Positions 51,725 through 63,919 of a stretch of DNA of 64,000 bases are shown in pieces (positions within the stretch are counted from its first letter, which is position 1; each line of letters begins with the position of its first letter). The notes under the pieces were generated by a model. The model saw only the letters and a list, made by a program, of their open reading frames with translations. It was not told the origin of the DNA and ran no database searches. Origin of the DNA: Chionis minor (Eukaryota > Chordata > Aves > Charadriiformes > Chionididae); NCBI GenBank assembly GCA_013398295.1, contig VZSF01008841.1, positions 401,289 through 465,288 on the forward strand, written 5' to 3'. Position numbers and translations under genes: made by a program.

Positions 51725-52400
51725 ATTAAAATATATTTTATATTTAGCTGTTGGCTAATTCAAGAGAAGGACACCCTGGAAAAAGTCCCGTGGTTACTGA
51801 ATGAGATGTCTTTTGAAGGGGACAAATAGATATTCAAAAAAAGCAATAAAAGGACCAGACTCCCATGTTCCTTTATTAGATAAAAGTTATCAGACCTGAA
51901 AAAAGACATTCCTCAAACTGTATTGTTCCAGGGAATTACAGGAACATTTTACTATAAAGTATTGTGTACATTACAGCAATTTTTTTACAGTTTTTACAAT
52001 TTATACAGTGTATAGCTGTATTTGAGACTTTTCTCAGGCCCATCTTGCAATGACACCAATACATTTTTTATACTGTTTCATGTTTTATTGTGCAGGAGAC
52101 CAGAGTAATCTGTCATAAAAGTCTTCATATTTGGCTACCTAAGCACAAGTTATTCTTTTTTAAGATGCTTCTAACTTGCATATTTACAAGACTATGACAC
52201 TACAAGACACAGTGTAGACAGTTTTGGCAATTATTCATGGAAAGCTTCGCTGATGACAGCTTTGACTGTCATTACTTGTTGCCCCTTTGTGTTAAAAGAC
52301 GGAAGAAAGGTCTTTGGATTACTTGACAGCTTCCTCTAGATGTACTTGTTTCTCTACAGTTGGTACATGGCAACCAGTGTTTGCGGGTGGGGAAAAAAAT
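51725..52400. other. AT-rich non-coding DNA, nothing recognised
   Basis: Nothing recognised between the tandem duplication and the A-rich microsatellite. Confidence 0.6.
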
Positions 52401-52430
52401 CAAAATAAAACAAACAAACAAACACACACC
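52401..52430. repeat. (AAAC)n/(CA)n microsatellite
   Basis: caaaataaaacaaacaaac followed by cacacacc. A low-complexity tract; the overlapping 126-codon frame is not evidence for a gene. Confidence 0.85.
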
Positions 52431-53128
52431 CACAACCTCAAACAACCTTGTTTCCTCCTAAAAAATCTTCCTAAAACGTTCAATACTAATAGAAACATGC
52501 TTAGTTTTAATTCAGCACTTCATCCAAATTCAGTAAGGGAACACAGGTGTGTTAAGAAGAAAAAGAGGAATAATCAAATTTCAAGACTACTTGGATCAAC
52601 AGTTCAAGAACAACCAAGTAGCAGTTCTAATAAAAGATTTCAGAAAGCAAACACATGTACCTATTCCCTTTCAAAAGCAGACTGGAGATCTTGAGACACA
52701 AGCACTATACAACAGCAAGGAACTGAGGAGCTCAAAGGAGTTAGGACGGGATGCAAAGGTAAGCCAGGACAAGGCTATTTTGGCTTGTATCTTTCTCAGT
52801 ACTGTTCATGAAGGTGAAAGAGGAAAAAAACTCAAACCCCCAGCAAACAACAGGGAAAAATAACAGGCCACTATTTTCAAACCTGAGGAAATGTCTTGTA
52901 TGTCGTCCACACAAACAGTTATTTAAGGCCTGTTAGCCTCAAACTACACCAAAACTGTACTGTTATGCCCAATACACAGCGTACTATATAGGTCCCAGGA
53001 AGAAATCTTGGCAAGTCTGCCATTATGTCAAAGGAGTCATTTCCCTCAAGTTGAAAACTGTCTCTAATTCAAAAACTCAACAACCAGTTCTTCGTGCTTA
53101 TTATTCTTTTTAGTTGTTCCTCTTGCGA
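52431..53128. other. Non-coding DNA, nothing recognised
   Basis: Two overlapping plus frames (to 52694 and to 52863) are lysine/glutamine/serine-rich by base composition. No domain recognised. Confidence 0.5.
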
Positions 53129-53202
53129 GTTATCCCACTGAATTCAGGAGGACTATTTACAAACAACACTACTGCCCTAATTCAGGAAAGCACTTAATTT
53201 TC
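53129..53202. repeat. Possible ancient amniote repeat relic
   Basis: The order tatcccactgaattcagga, ggactatttac and ttcaggaaagcacttaa recalls the 'tcccattgaattcaatggga...actactcac...aagcacttaa' core found at the ends of old reptilian LINE copies. It is diverged and short; a database search would be needed. Confidence 0.28.
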
Positions 53203-55480
53203 CCTTACGTTCAGCTAGGATTTTCCCTGTGTTGGGGAACTTTGGCATTTCTTCTGAATACTTTCATGAAGGGGAGAAATAGCACCTAATGATAAACTCT
53301 TACAGGTTTGTGCATACTATGTCAGCTGGTCCATGGGCTGAAGCACAAAAGCCCAGCTGATAAGCTTTTCTCCAAGAAAAACCCAAGTGCTAACTCTCTT
53401 AAGGTTTTCAGATGGTGAAAGTACTAACAAGCAAAGCAGCACAACTGATCTACTCAGAAACTTGGAATATTTCTAGAATTTCACACACATAAGAGAAAAA
53501 CGCATACAGAAACATTTCACAAATAAATGATAAAATAGACTTTATAAGGGAGCAAAATTGACAGTAGGACCTGTAAACAGTGACAAATCTAAGCCCCAAA
53601 AAATCCCATGATAAAACAAGAAACTGGAAGTTACTGTTTATTAGTGGACTCTACTGATATAAGAGCAACAGGCGTTCAAAACAGTGCAACGGTGGAAAAA
53701 GCAGATACAAATCCTACTCACAAAACTCCCTGAGACAAGCCAAGTATGCAATTGAATCAGCCCAGCAAAATGCAACACTAATATTAGAGTCTTAATCTAA
53801 ATAAAAATGAATTATGTCATTCTTTTCCAGTTTGCAAGTGAACTCGTGTCCTTGTTCTTTAAAGTAACTAGCACAGTTTATCTGTTCTCTTCAATAATGC
53901 AATTTAATTTACCAAAGGTTGATATTAAAAATTCATCTGACTACAGCAGTCAGAGTCACCTAGACATTTTGTCATAGTTAAATGTTAGCTTTGGAGTACA
54001 TCACAAATTCCCTACTGTTGAGTCCAAGACCTGTTTCATATAGAAACACTCTGAGCTTCCAACTGACATTACATTTAAATGACTCAGTAATTGTGCACTG
54101 AATAAAAATACATCAGTTATTAAAAGTGCAGTGAGTTATTCAACAGCAACATTCAAAAGAGGCAAATGCCGTATAATAAACAGTGGTCACAAAGAACTGC
54201 TATTTTTGCTTCAGCCATCAGTTATTCAAAACACACTCCAATACTCATAATATTTTCACCACTAAGACTAGTGTTAGACCCATCAAGACTATTTAAAATA
54301 CCCACACGTGAACAGAAAAGCTAACAAAATCTATGTGAATCCAAAACGACCGATCTAAACTACAGCAACATCAAGCACCAAATGCAGGCAATACACAATA
54401 CAGTTGATGTCATTCCAGAATTTAATAACAATTCAGCTAGTAGCATTCTGTCATAAAACTAAACTTCTCTCCTATCATCCCAGTCTACCCAAAAAGCTCG
54501 TGTCATATGGTACCAGACAAGCGAGACAAGCTAGACGTGGACTTGGAAGGAATGCATGCCAACCACCACAACTCACTCTGGAGCAGATACAATACCTTCT
54601 TTGCAGTAAAGCAAAGTATAAAAATTGAAAGGCATGGGGAAAAAAGGTGAGATAGCCACCTTCTGTTAATGGAAGATTACAATATATGCTTAACAAAGCT
54701 CTGAACTACACATTTTCAACGCCATGGAGATCTTCAGAAAGACCTACATAATGCTAAAACTTTCCTGGGAAGACTTTTATCAACTTAAACATTGTTAGAG
54801 CAAAACAAGAATTTCAAAGATTGGCTCATTAAACACTAGACGCAGCACAAGTGCCACAGTGAAATCGCTTAAATTTTCACCCCAAAACTGTAAGAAAGCT
54901 AGCCCCACTATCAAAACTGCAGACAGCTATTCAACATTCCACAAGTAGAAGACAGGATCTCCTACCTCAGCTTTGCTGGCAGCCAGTGTTGTCAAAACCT
55001 GAAAATTACAGGAAAAACGCATTAGCATTGATTCAACGAAACAGGAGTGGGATTAATTTGCTTTTGAGGTAACTGACATCAATTGGTTGTTACAGCTTGA
55101 GGGAAAGGAACTGAAGAGAGCTGTCTTTCACACTGTGAGGAGAGCATTCACCTCTCGTGCACATCAGAAGGCAAAACAAGGTATAAATTAAGAGTACAGT
55201 AATACTCAGGAATTCAGGAATGGGTAGAAATTCAGAAAACACCAAAACAGAACAGGAAAAATATTTTTTTTATTTTTAATGATTTTTTATTTGTTTCTGA
55301 ACAGAAATGATGAGCAATGCAACGATAAGCTATTCTAACACACCAAGACAATTAACAAGACACGCTTCGAGAACAAGCCAGCTTGGTTTCATGGTACTAG
55401 AAGCAACAGAGAGTTTGACGAACACATTCCACGTAAGGTGTGACAAAGAAGTCTGCCAGCTTCTTTTCACCAGTAACGTG
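53203..55480. other. AT-rich non-coding DNA, nothing recognised
   Basis: No exon or transposon recognised. A T/A-rich tract lies near 55261-55290. Confidence 0.6.
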
Positions 55481-55632
55481 CTGTATTGGGTGCAGACATC
55501 CAGGTTTTGGTAGCAAGGGAGCTGGAGGGGTCCCTGTGGGAAGAGGCCGGCCCTGTTCCAGTCCGGGCTTAGAGCAACAAATGCTGCGCTCAGCAACAAC
55601 GCGCTTGTGTCTGGACCAGCTGCAGAACTAGA
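55481..55632. repeat. GC-richer segment resembling an avian LTR-like repeat (uncertain)
   Basis: The string tattgggtgcagacatccag followed by gttttggtagcaaggg, gctggaggggt and tgggaagaggcc resembles a dispersed bird repeat with 'ttgggtttgcgtggc', 'ggttttggtagc' and 'ggggctacaggggtgg' in that order. The downstream part with ggccggccctg and gtccgggctt no longer aligns in my memory. The family was not confirmed. Minus and plus frames of 107 and 63 codons overlap here and are probably by-products. Confidence 0.35.
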
Positions 55633-56020
55633 GCAACTATTTCTCTCTGCCAATCCAGGAACTCAATTGAACTTTGTATCTCTGGCTTTAGACACCAAAC
55701 CGTACCTAATCAACTATCTCAAACTTGCACAAAATTCAGTTCAGGCAATATAGATATAATTGTCATTTAGATTAAAGTAACTTCAATGCAAACAATTTAA
55801 ATAGATATATTTTAATATTATAGCCCAAATAGCGCACATGAAAATAATAAGCTGTTATTAGACTACATAGGCTGTTAAACTGTGTTTGTAAAACGAAAAT
55901 CTTTGTTAGAAATCTATGTTACAATATTGTCACAACTTTACTATGTTGAAAAACCCTTAGTAATTTCCTCACAAATTTAAGACTGACACCTACTTATAAT
56001 TCTGTCTACACGAGAACAGA
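55633..56020. other. AT-rich non-coding DNA, nothing recognised
   Basis: No element seen. Confidence 0.6.
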
Positions 56021-56118
56021 TAGAATCATAGAATTGCCTAGGTTGGAAAAGGATCTTTAAGATCATCAAGAACAACCATCAACCTACCACTGCCAGACCC
56101 ACCGCTGAGCCACGGGGT
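56021..56118 (-). mobile_element. CR1 3' end, 5'-truncated, antisense
   Basis: tagaatcatagaattgcc is the complement of the CR1 tail. It is followed by taggttggaaaaggatc, aagatcatcaagaacaacc and accactgccagacccaccgctgagccac. Its upstream side is interrupted by unrelated GC-rich sequence at about 56118. Confidence 0.93.
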
Positions 56119-56290
56119 GTCACCAATCCCCCCCCGCTTTCAGGAGCAGGAGAGGGAGTGACCAGCCGTGACTCCGTTTGAGGGGAGGGGAAGGAGAGCA
56201 CAGGATTTATTGAACAGAGCTCAGCCTGCGTAGCAAAAAAGACAATTTACGTGCAGAGCTGCTGCTCAACGGAAGACATACGTGGATTCA
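56119..56290 (-). repeat. LTR-like fragment abutting CR1 (possible)
   Basis: On the minus strand it reads ...gagctctgttcaataaatcc, tgtgctctccttcccc, cctcaaacggagtcacggc and ends ...gattggtgaca. An AATAAA followed within some 20 bases by a C/T-rich stretch and a terminal CA resembles the R-U5 part of a retroviral LTR. No TG start or target duplication was found, so it is a fragment at best. Alternatively it is unique GC-rich sequence beside a truncated CR1. Confidence 0.35.
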
Positions 56291-59013
56291 CCAAAAAATG
56301 ATTTCAAAGGCATTTAGGAATGGAAATTAACTCCTGTCACATCACAACAAGGTACCTGCATTCACAAACAGTTATTTAATGTAACCTGATTCAAAAACAG
56401 ATTCAGCTCCATTTGAAAAGTGTATCTTTTGTCACTAATAGGATTTTTGAAGGCTGTTCAAGAACCTCTCGCACACAATCAGAACTTACCTTATTTAAAT
56501 TCCATTTATTTACAAACAACCTATCACCTTTTTTTGTTACTTCTCTTCATCAAGATTCTTTAGTGTTAGCAGTTATTTTTCCTTTCCAACACGAATCTTG
56601 CATAAAGTCATCACATCCGTTCTCTGCTAGCGTTCCATTAGGCTTATCGTGCCACTCTGTTAGTGTCCCCTCACAAGAAGGTCTTTCTACTGGAAAATTC
56701 AGTGGAGTTACACTCCGCTTGCTACAAGTTAATTACATCTTTCTTGGAGGCAAATGATTAAAAACATATTGGAGAGGATACAGCCAAAACCCAGCTCAAG
56801 TTAAAAGACCAGTATTTGAAGTGGAGTTTCCCGACGCTCTCATAAATCCTGCTTTAAACCATCTTTCAGAGGTGCCTCTCTCTCCCCATCAACTCTGTAA
56901 GTAATGGGAATATAACTGAACAATGTGACTGTTCCAACTAAGGACTTGCTAATGCCTTGCAATATAATTAAATACTCTTCTATTTTAATAATTCACCTTA
57001 CCTGTCCAAAGTCTGTATTTCTCTTTTATACAGCTAATATCTTCCTGTTGCTCTATAGTCATCCAGCACTCAACTGGACCACTGGACATATTATGTCCAT
57101 ATTTTTCTTCTCCAAGTTATTGTCTGATAAATCCCCGTTCAGCAGATGAATTCTGGTTAGTTTCTAAAAGCATGACCTTTTACTTGGTATTACTAACATT
57201 AATTCACTTCTTTTATTTCCATCTGCTAGAACATCCATCTCTTCCTGGATAACTTAAGAGGCTCTTCTATACTAACAATTTCTCCCAGCTTTACATTTTT
57301 ATCAAATTTCATTAGCACATTCTTACGCCAAGCATACTAATGAAAAATTATCAAATGAAATGACAAATAACTCAATACAGTGACACTGCTAAGCGTTATT
57401 TTGAGCAAAGCAGTACCATGCTGACACCAGCACAGCGGGGCAGCTTACCAGGCAGTCACCCCAGAGTTATGTTAGGGAAATACTTCACCAGCCCTGCTGT
57501 ACACCTGGGAAAACCGTACCGCTGCCAGGCTGGACACAGGGATAAGAACATTCCCTGACCCACATACCAGAGGGACTGTGATCTTTCACAGCATACTCAT
57601 CACTGTCTGAATGGAGACAGAGATGGAGTGTTTCTATTTAAAATAATGACATTCTTCAAGCCCATGCTTAATTAATAAACAGTAAAACACATTAATATAA
57701 TAGGTCAAATAACACTCATTAAATTAATGAGCTGACTGTTGTTAGTCTGTGAAGACCCAACAATTATCTAAAAGTTTTAACGGAGGTTTTTATTTAAGTT
57801 TATGTATCTTCATGTAGTGAATTACCATTCTTCTTGTATGACTGATTTCTTCCTCCCTCTCATCCCTGTCCCCCTTCCCCAGTTCCTGAAACTTAGAATT
57901 TCTAGACCAGCAGCGGTATCTTTCGTCATGTTTGAGAAGTCAGTGAATGAAGACACAAGAGCAGTATAATGCACATGACAAAGAACAGCCGTTCAGAAGT
58001 CATTCTTTGCTGTAGGCTTTTGCAAAAAAAAAATCTGCATGTCACAGTGTGATTGCTCAGTTAAATCCTCTGAGAAGGTACTGCCAGGTATCAAGCTCTT
58101 TAAGCAGAGGACCCACTGAGATCTGTAGCCAAGTCACCTGAGACACAAAACCGATTTATTCATCCCCATCTTGGGCAATCCTTGGTAAGGAAGTACCTAC
58201 AACTATATCTCTGTAATAAGCTAATTGTTACAGAACAGGGGGAGTGGGAGGAGCAAAGAACTGGACTAGAGACAATGTGCCTGTCACAACCAGGTGATCT
58301 AACTTTATAAGGCTGGTGGCTTCCTTTGTAGATCACCCTACCCACAAGATCAGTTCTTACTGATGATTTGTAAGAAGTACGACGTTCCTTTATTGTCTCT
58401 TGCTGTCCCCCTGACAGTTTATGTACTATTTAAGAACACAGCAACTTCATCAACAGAAATCACAGCTCGGGTGAGGGATTCCTGTCTTTTTCACAATAAT
58501 CCCTCTGTGACACAAAAAAACCCACGGGTCACTTTCTCAGGGAAGCTGCAATGTACTCTTGTGCAAGAAGTTATATGTGACTGACAGAAAACATACTTTA
58601 AAATTGCTTTTTTGCTACTCATGAAAGCCGTGCTCAATTCAGAACTTCCTATTCTACATAAGGAATCCCACGAATATTGACAAAAATGCAGATATGGCAA
58701 TAACACTGCAAACACAGTAAACAGTCTTTTAAACTGTATTTACCATTTAGAGCATTTAGAAAGGTTGTATCTTGAGGTGCATGCACACATAGCTCCTACT
58801 CTCCAGATTTAATTGAAAGGACAGTATTTGCCATTCTAAAACAGTACCCAAAGAGCTGCAATTTGTCATGTATCTCAAGCCAACACCTTACCACAAAGTA
58901 ATAAAGGAAACCTTATTGAGTGAAGAAAGCTCCTGAAACGTTAAACTGGAATGCACATTTAATTTTTTTTTTATTAAATATATAGGAAATTCCCTATATA
59001 AAAGCCCAAAGAT
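56291..59013. other. AT-rich non-coding DNA, nothing recognised
   Basis: A 114-codon plus frame at 56413-56757 is serine/phenylalanine-rich and resembles no family. The stretch 57400-57560 is modestly GC-richer with no recognised content. Confidence 0.55.
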
Positions 59014-59028
59014 AAAAAAAAAAAAAAA
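59014..59028. repeat. poly(A) tract
   Basis: Fifteen A followed by ggg and more A. Simple sequence. Confidence 0.85.
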
Positions 59029-62000
59029 AGGGAAAAAATTGAAAGGGATACATTAGGAGCCAGGACTAGCAGGTATCACTTGCCTGCAAGTCAGTAACCA
59101 TTTCACTGAACCGTCTCATCTCATCAAACATGTGAAGCCCTTTTTCCGCGTTACTCCTTTTTCTAGAGAAGACATTTTCTTCTTAATTTTTTCAGCTTCC
59201 CACATCAACCTGAATCTTGTACACAAAATGTACACAGTTTCACCTTTAATAAACAACACCATTTTCACCTTTAATATCTTCCCACCTTCCTAGGTTCCTA
59301 TGAAACGAGAGAAGGGTTATTTCAGCCCTATTCCAGAAAAGAAAACACGTGAGAGTCCTTCACTGCCGGCTCATGTTCAGCTTACATTGTTCACAAAGTG
59401 CGCGTATGTGCTACGTTGCCAGAACTCTTATTGAAAGACTCGCAACCGAAGGTCCTTCAGTTCAATGACCTTAACTGTGAACATCATCTGTTTCCAAAAC
59501 AGGATTAAAAAACCCCCAAAAATGCTGCAAATTGCAAAAGCATTTGCAATAAACTTAAGAAAACCATCTCCTGTACTTCAGGCTTTACAAATTCTTCTGG
59601 AATATTAGGCAAAGAGGATTTTGAGAACGAAGAAAAAACATAAACCTAGAAGAAAAATAATTAACACTGGAATTAATAACTGGAATTGTAAACGGCAAGA
59701 TGGAATTTGGTTTATTTCTTTTTTTTCCACCACTGACCATAAAGTGACCAGAGAGCTGTTTGCTTCAACAGGCAGATATTCTAGAAAGCACTTTTATCCA
59801 AATAAAGTTTTTGATGTACGTAAGCCACCTCTTGTGATTTTGCAGGGCTCTTCGAAGACAAACATGAGTATCATTCGTGTCATACAGAACAACTGAACTT
59901 TTGTGTAGCAATGAGTGGAACACAGGGCTGAGTGTGCAGGTCATGTTTCATTCAAAGTCTGCCATGAGAGTCAGGAACGCAGGAGACGGTGAGTCTCGTT
60001 ACTTTTCTTTTTAGAGACACAACTTCATTTCCCAGACATAAAATACCTGACCAACAAACAATTCTGGAATAGAGTCTGTCACTCTTCCTCACTGTTAACC
60101 TGTACCTCGGCTGCTTAAGTAGTCCTGAAACTAATCCAGTAAACACACCCACAAGATAATCAATTAACATTTGAGCTGACAAGGAGGATCAACAGCAGAA
60201 ATTTGGCAAGGTTTTGTGAATGGCTTGGCATTTATCTAAACAAATGTGAAATACTACTTTTAAAAGTCTGTCTCACTGAGCTTAGGTAGTTTTAAAAATT
60301 ACAGTTTGATAACCACTGTACTGCAACCTTTTATTAATTTCTGAATTCACCTGCGGGTTGGGACAAATGCAAGATTGATTGCCCATTGGTTTTTCCCATT
60401 TTTCATTTGCCTGGAACAGCCCCTAGTCTGGCTTCTTAAGATTCAGAACGTATTTCTGATTGCGATCCACAGTCCGTGCCACTGAACACAATTTGAGCTG
60501 TTGGAGCTATTTTGTGAAAGGTGTGCGAGGAAACCAGCGCTATGCTGAGTATTCTTCTTTCCCTCTGCACTCCGTTATGTGAACAATTACCTGCAATATC
60601 ACCGGTTCACTGCAATAAAAAACAGCGGAACAGGATAAAAAAAAGAAAAAAAAACCCAAACCAACCAACATGCCTACCCCTTCAGTAATATCACAATGTA
60701 ATGTCTGACACTTTTTTTGTTGACAAAGTTACAAAAATAAGCAAACGTGTACTTCCTAAAGCACTCTAACTATGAAATGTGAAATTCTAATGTATCTAGC
60801 CAAATTTAGTGAAGTAATCGTGATAAATAGACTATAAATCTAAATTGTTCTTTTAACACATTTAAATATTTCCATTATAAGCACAGAAAAATATGCACGC
60901 AATAGATATGACCTTCTTGCTAAGTCAATTATGATTCATTAGTTTATATTCACCTCCTTGCTTTCTAAACGCAATGCTGGAAAGCAAAGTAAAATTCCCT
61001 TTACATACCCCTTCCTTAGGCTACCAAGGAACCCTGCACGTCCAATTATAAATGTAATCCTTAATGGTCCTAAAAATGGCTGAGTATCAGGAAGGTGGAA
61101 CTTGATCCAACACTGTTAACTCATGTAGGTTGTTTTTTTCATTTGCATTCTGTTTTACCTCAAACCAGGACAATTGTACTGATTTATGCTCAGATAAAGC
61201 TCTAAACTAAACCACTATTTTTTTAATTTAAAGTCTCGGATCATTTTTTAACTGGCTGTGAAGGCTTTAGGAAGTCTATTTATAGCAACCCCTCCCTTCA
61301 AAAAAAGTAAGCAAGCTGGTCAAATTGAGACTCTAGAAAAGAGAAATTTTGGTGTAGCTTCTACCTGTGCAATGAAAATAAAACAACCAGATTTTTAAAA
61401 GCTGAAGTTTAATTTTAAAAAGTCACCTGCAGATTAAGCCAGCTAATAAAATATATGTGTACGCACGCATACATACACAGAAGTGCATAAACCTCAAACT
61501 CAGCTGGGACTGATGGGCCATGGGCAAGTGAGGCTGCTCAAAGAAATTAAGGCTCATTAGTGCCCTGCGGTTTTGCTCAAAGCTGGGATTGCTGCTGAAC
61601 TGCACCAAAGCCAGGCAATCCATGGCTGTACTGTCTTTCAGGCCACAGTCCCACAGACATTTTATGCTACTGTAAAGTAGCTCCGCTGTGGCAAGTAGCT
61701 ATCCCATTCCTCTCCGGCCCTTGGCCATTCTTCCTGTGACTCCATGCTCTCTGCTTATCCCCAAATAATTACTCTGCTTGAAAAAGCAGTCATGTGGGTA
61801 TATGCCAACCCCGGCAGGGAACTCACTTGACTTAAATAACCAGCAAAGTCCTCAACTCCACATTAGCTGTTCAGGTAAAATGCTCTTCTTCAGCACTTAC
61901 TCCTGGAAGCGTATTTGAGAAGTTACTTGAATATACTGCAGAGCGAGCTCTCTGGGTCTTCCAAAACACTGAGCATAATAATTCTATCTATGACTGTCAC

Positions 62001-63459
62001 ACATCACTGCCCGTTAAAAAAAAATCCATTATACCGAAGACATACGTGGATGGAATATGCTGAGTAGACAACAGGTAGAATCAAGACTCATATTTCACAG
62101 ATATATATCTTAATTAAATTTTGCTCAGTTTACTTATTGCTATGGACAACAGCATTAGATTACTCCAAATTTATGAAAACTCAGTAACTATACAGGTAAT
62201 AATGTTAGCAGGTGGTGAAAACTATATCTGTCCTTAACTACTTCATAATAACATTTGTGATGGTCAGTTAATATTAGCTAACTGTTTTAAGGTCTTTCAA
62301 CTAAATTTGCTCTATATATCAGTATGCAAAATGTGCAGTAATCACAGTTAATTCAGTCCATGCATCAAGTCTCAGACATAATGTCTTTTTGTTTTTTTAA
62401 ATTTCTGTAGTAATCCGAGTAAACTCTGCCGATAACTAAATAAATGGAAAATAAGCCCCCAAACATTTGCTTTAACTAACGTATACAGTGTTCTTCATTA
62501 AATATGCCATGTATTTGTGTGTATGTTCCAAAGCAGTTTTAAAATTAAATGGTTTTCTCTTTGAAATTTGAACTCAGTTCTACAAAGAAACCTGCACTTT
62601 GCAAGAAGAACTTGCAAAACGGTTCTGGTTTAATATTGGGAATAAATCCCATTAACACTTACAATGACAGAAAATTTCAGTGCATATTAAGTTGATCATA
62701 AAAAGTACCAAGTTTTTTTACGTAGTAAAAATAGACTTCGTTAGCTGTCCTTTTATAAGTAAACCTAAGCCTACTTTATCCATACCTTTAACAAAATATC
62801 CACTTATGCTGCTGCATTATAACCTATGATAATCTTTGCCGTTTCCAGAAATTAACCAAAACTAGGATTTTGTACTTCTTAGATAGTAGCAGCTTAGGAA
62901 AAATCCACAGCATAAGTGCAATAAACTATACCTGAAATTCAAGGTAAACAAAGTATTTTCGAGTAAACCGTTGAGCCATTCCAGCTTTTCCATGGATTCT
63001 AGTAAAAACTACAAGAATGCTCCCCGCTTACTTTCTTAACTTAGCAAAAAGGAATTACCTAGAATATAAACATAACCACAAAGATCTCTGGTGACTTATT
63101 ACCGACATACCAATGAATTTGGAAGGCTACAGAGCACTAAGGCAAGAGCAGTACGAAAAGCTCCCCGTGAAACAACCCCCGTCCCATCCCTGCCTCCCGG
63201 CAGCGCTATTAGCACTATTCGTTTCACCTAGGAGCAATAAACTCCAATTTTTGGGACTGTCCACATTATGCCGGAATAATATAAAAATAGATGATGAAGC
63301 AAAAATGAGATAGCTTTAGCTCCAGTGTCCTGCAGTAGCTGCCATAACTGCGCAGCCAGCTCATTAGATAAAGCCAGTCCCCCGAGCCCCCCACGTCCCA
63401 GTTAAGCGACAGTAATGGAAAGCAGCTGTACGAGGACACGAGGTCACCAGAACCATTAG
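59029..63459. other. AT-rich non-coding DNA grading into the CpG island
   Basis: No exon recognised. An A-rich tract lies at 60635-60660 and a short CA/TG-rich tract near 61456-61480. From about 63160 the sequence becomes more GC-rich (tgcctcccggcagcgc), the shoulder of the CpG island. The phrase aaaccaggaca at 61162-61172 matches an LTR end by itself but lacks a partner. Confidence 0.55.
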
Positions 63460-63887
63460 CCCCTACAGCCGCATCGCCATCGCTCCTCGCTGGCAGCCGG
63501 GCGTCCGCACATCACCCGGCTCCTCAACGGGAGGTCAAACATCACCGCGAACGTAACCCGCTACCTCCACTGATGGCAAACCGTGGCGCTCACTTTTCAC
63601 GCTGTGCTCCACGGAAGCCCACGGCCCTGGAAACTTCCCGGAGTTCAGTGAATCCCGGCCGCCTCCCCGTGCCCCCTTCGCGGGGCAGCCCGGAAAGGCG
63701 CCACAGCCGGCGGCTCGGGCAGGCCGGACCCAGGGGAGCGACCCCTCCCACCTGCTCTTTCCTCGGGGTTTGTCCCGCGGCGAGCACAAGGCGGACGCGC
63801 TGTGCGAAGCCACCGCAGCGGCGACAAAACCCCGGCACCACCAAAGGCCGCTGCGTGGCACCAGCAGCGTGAGGCGCCTGAGGCAGC

Positions 63888-63905
63888 GGCGGGCGGGCGG
63901 GCGGC
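63888..63905. promoter_or_regulatory. GC-box array (Sp/KLF sites)
   Basis: ggcgggcgggcgggcggc contains overlapping GGGCGG boxes on the plus strand just left of the TCTCGCGAGA palindrome. A related ggggggcggc follows at 63941-63950. GC boxes bind Sp1/KLF factors in CpG-island promoters. Confidence 0.75.
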
Positions 63906-63907
63906 AG

Positions 63908-63919
63908 CTCTCGCGAGAG
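63908..63919. promoter_or_regulatory. TCTCGCGAGA core-promoter palindrome
   Basis: CTCTCGCGAGAG is a perfect 12-bp palindrome containing the ten-base TCTCGCGAGA element. This motif is known from vertebrate CpG-island promoters, where it lies close to the transcription start and supports TATA-less, often bidirectional initiation. Its position suggests the start site lies within about 100 bases. Confidence 0.8.

Noticed and set aside
61162..61172. aaaccaggaca, identical to the complement of the LTR start at 33794-33804
   Set aside because: Only 11 bases match, no partner LTR end is visible, and no 5-bp duplication of attgt was found at a plausible distance.
63573..63872. 99-codon plus-strand frame in the CpG island
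   Set aside because: GC-rich sequence is open on both strands here. The translation is arginine/proline-rich and matches no family, and opposing frames are equally long.
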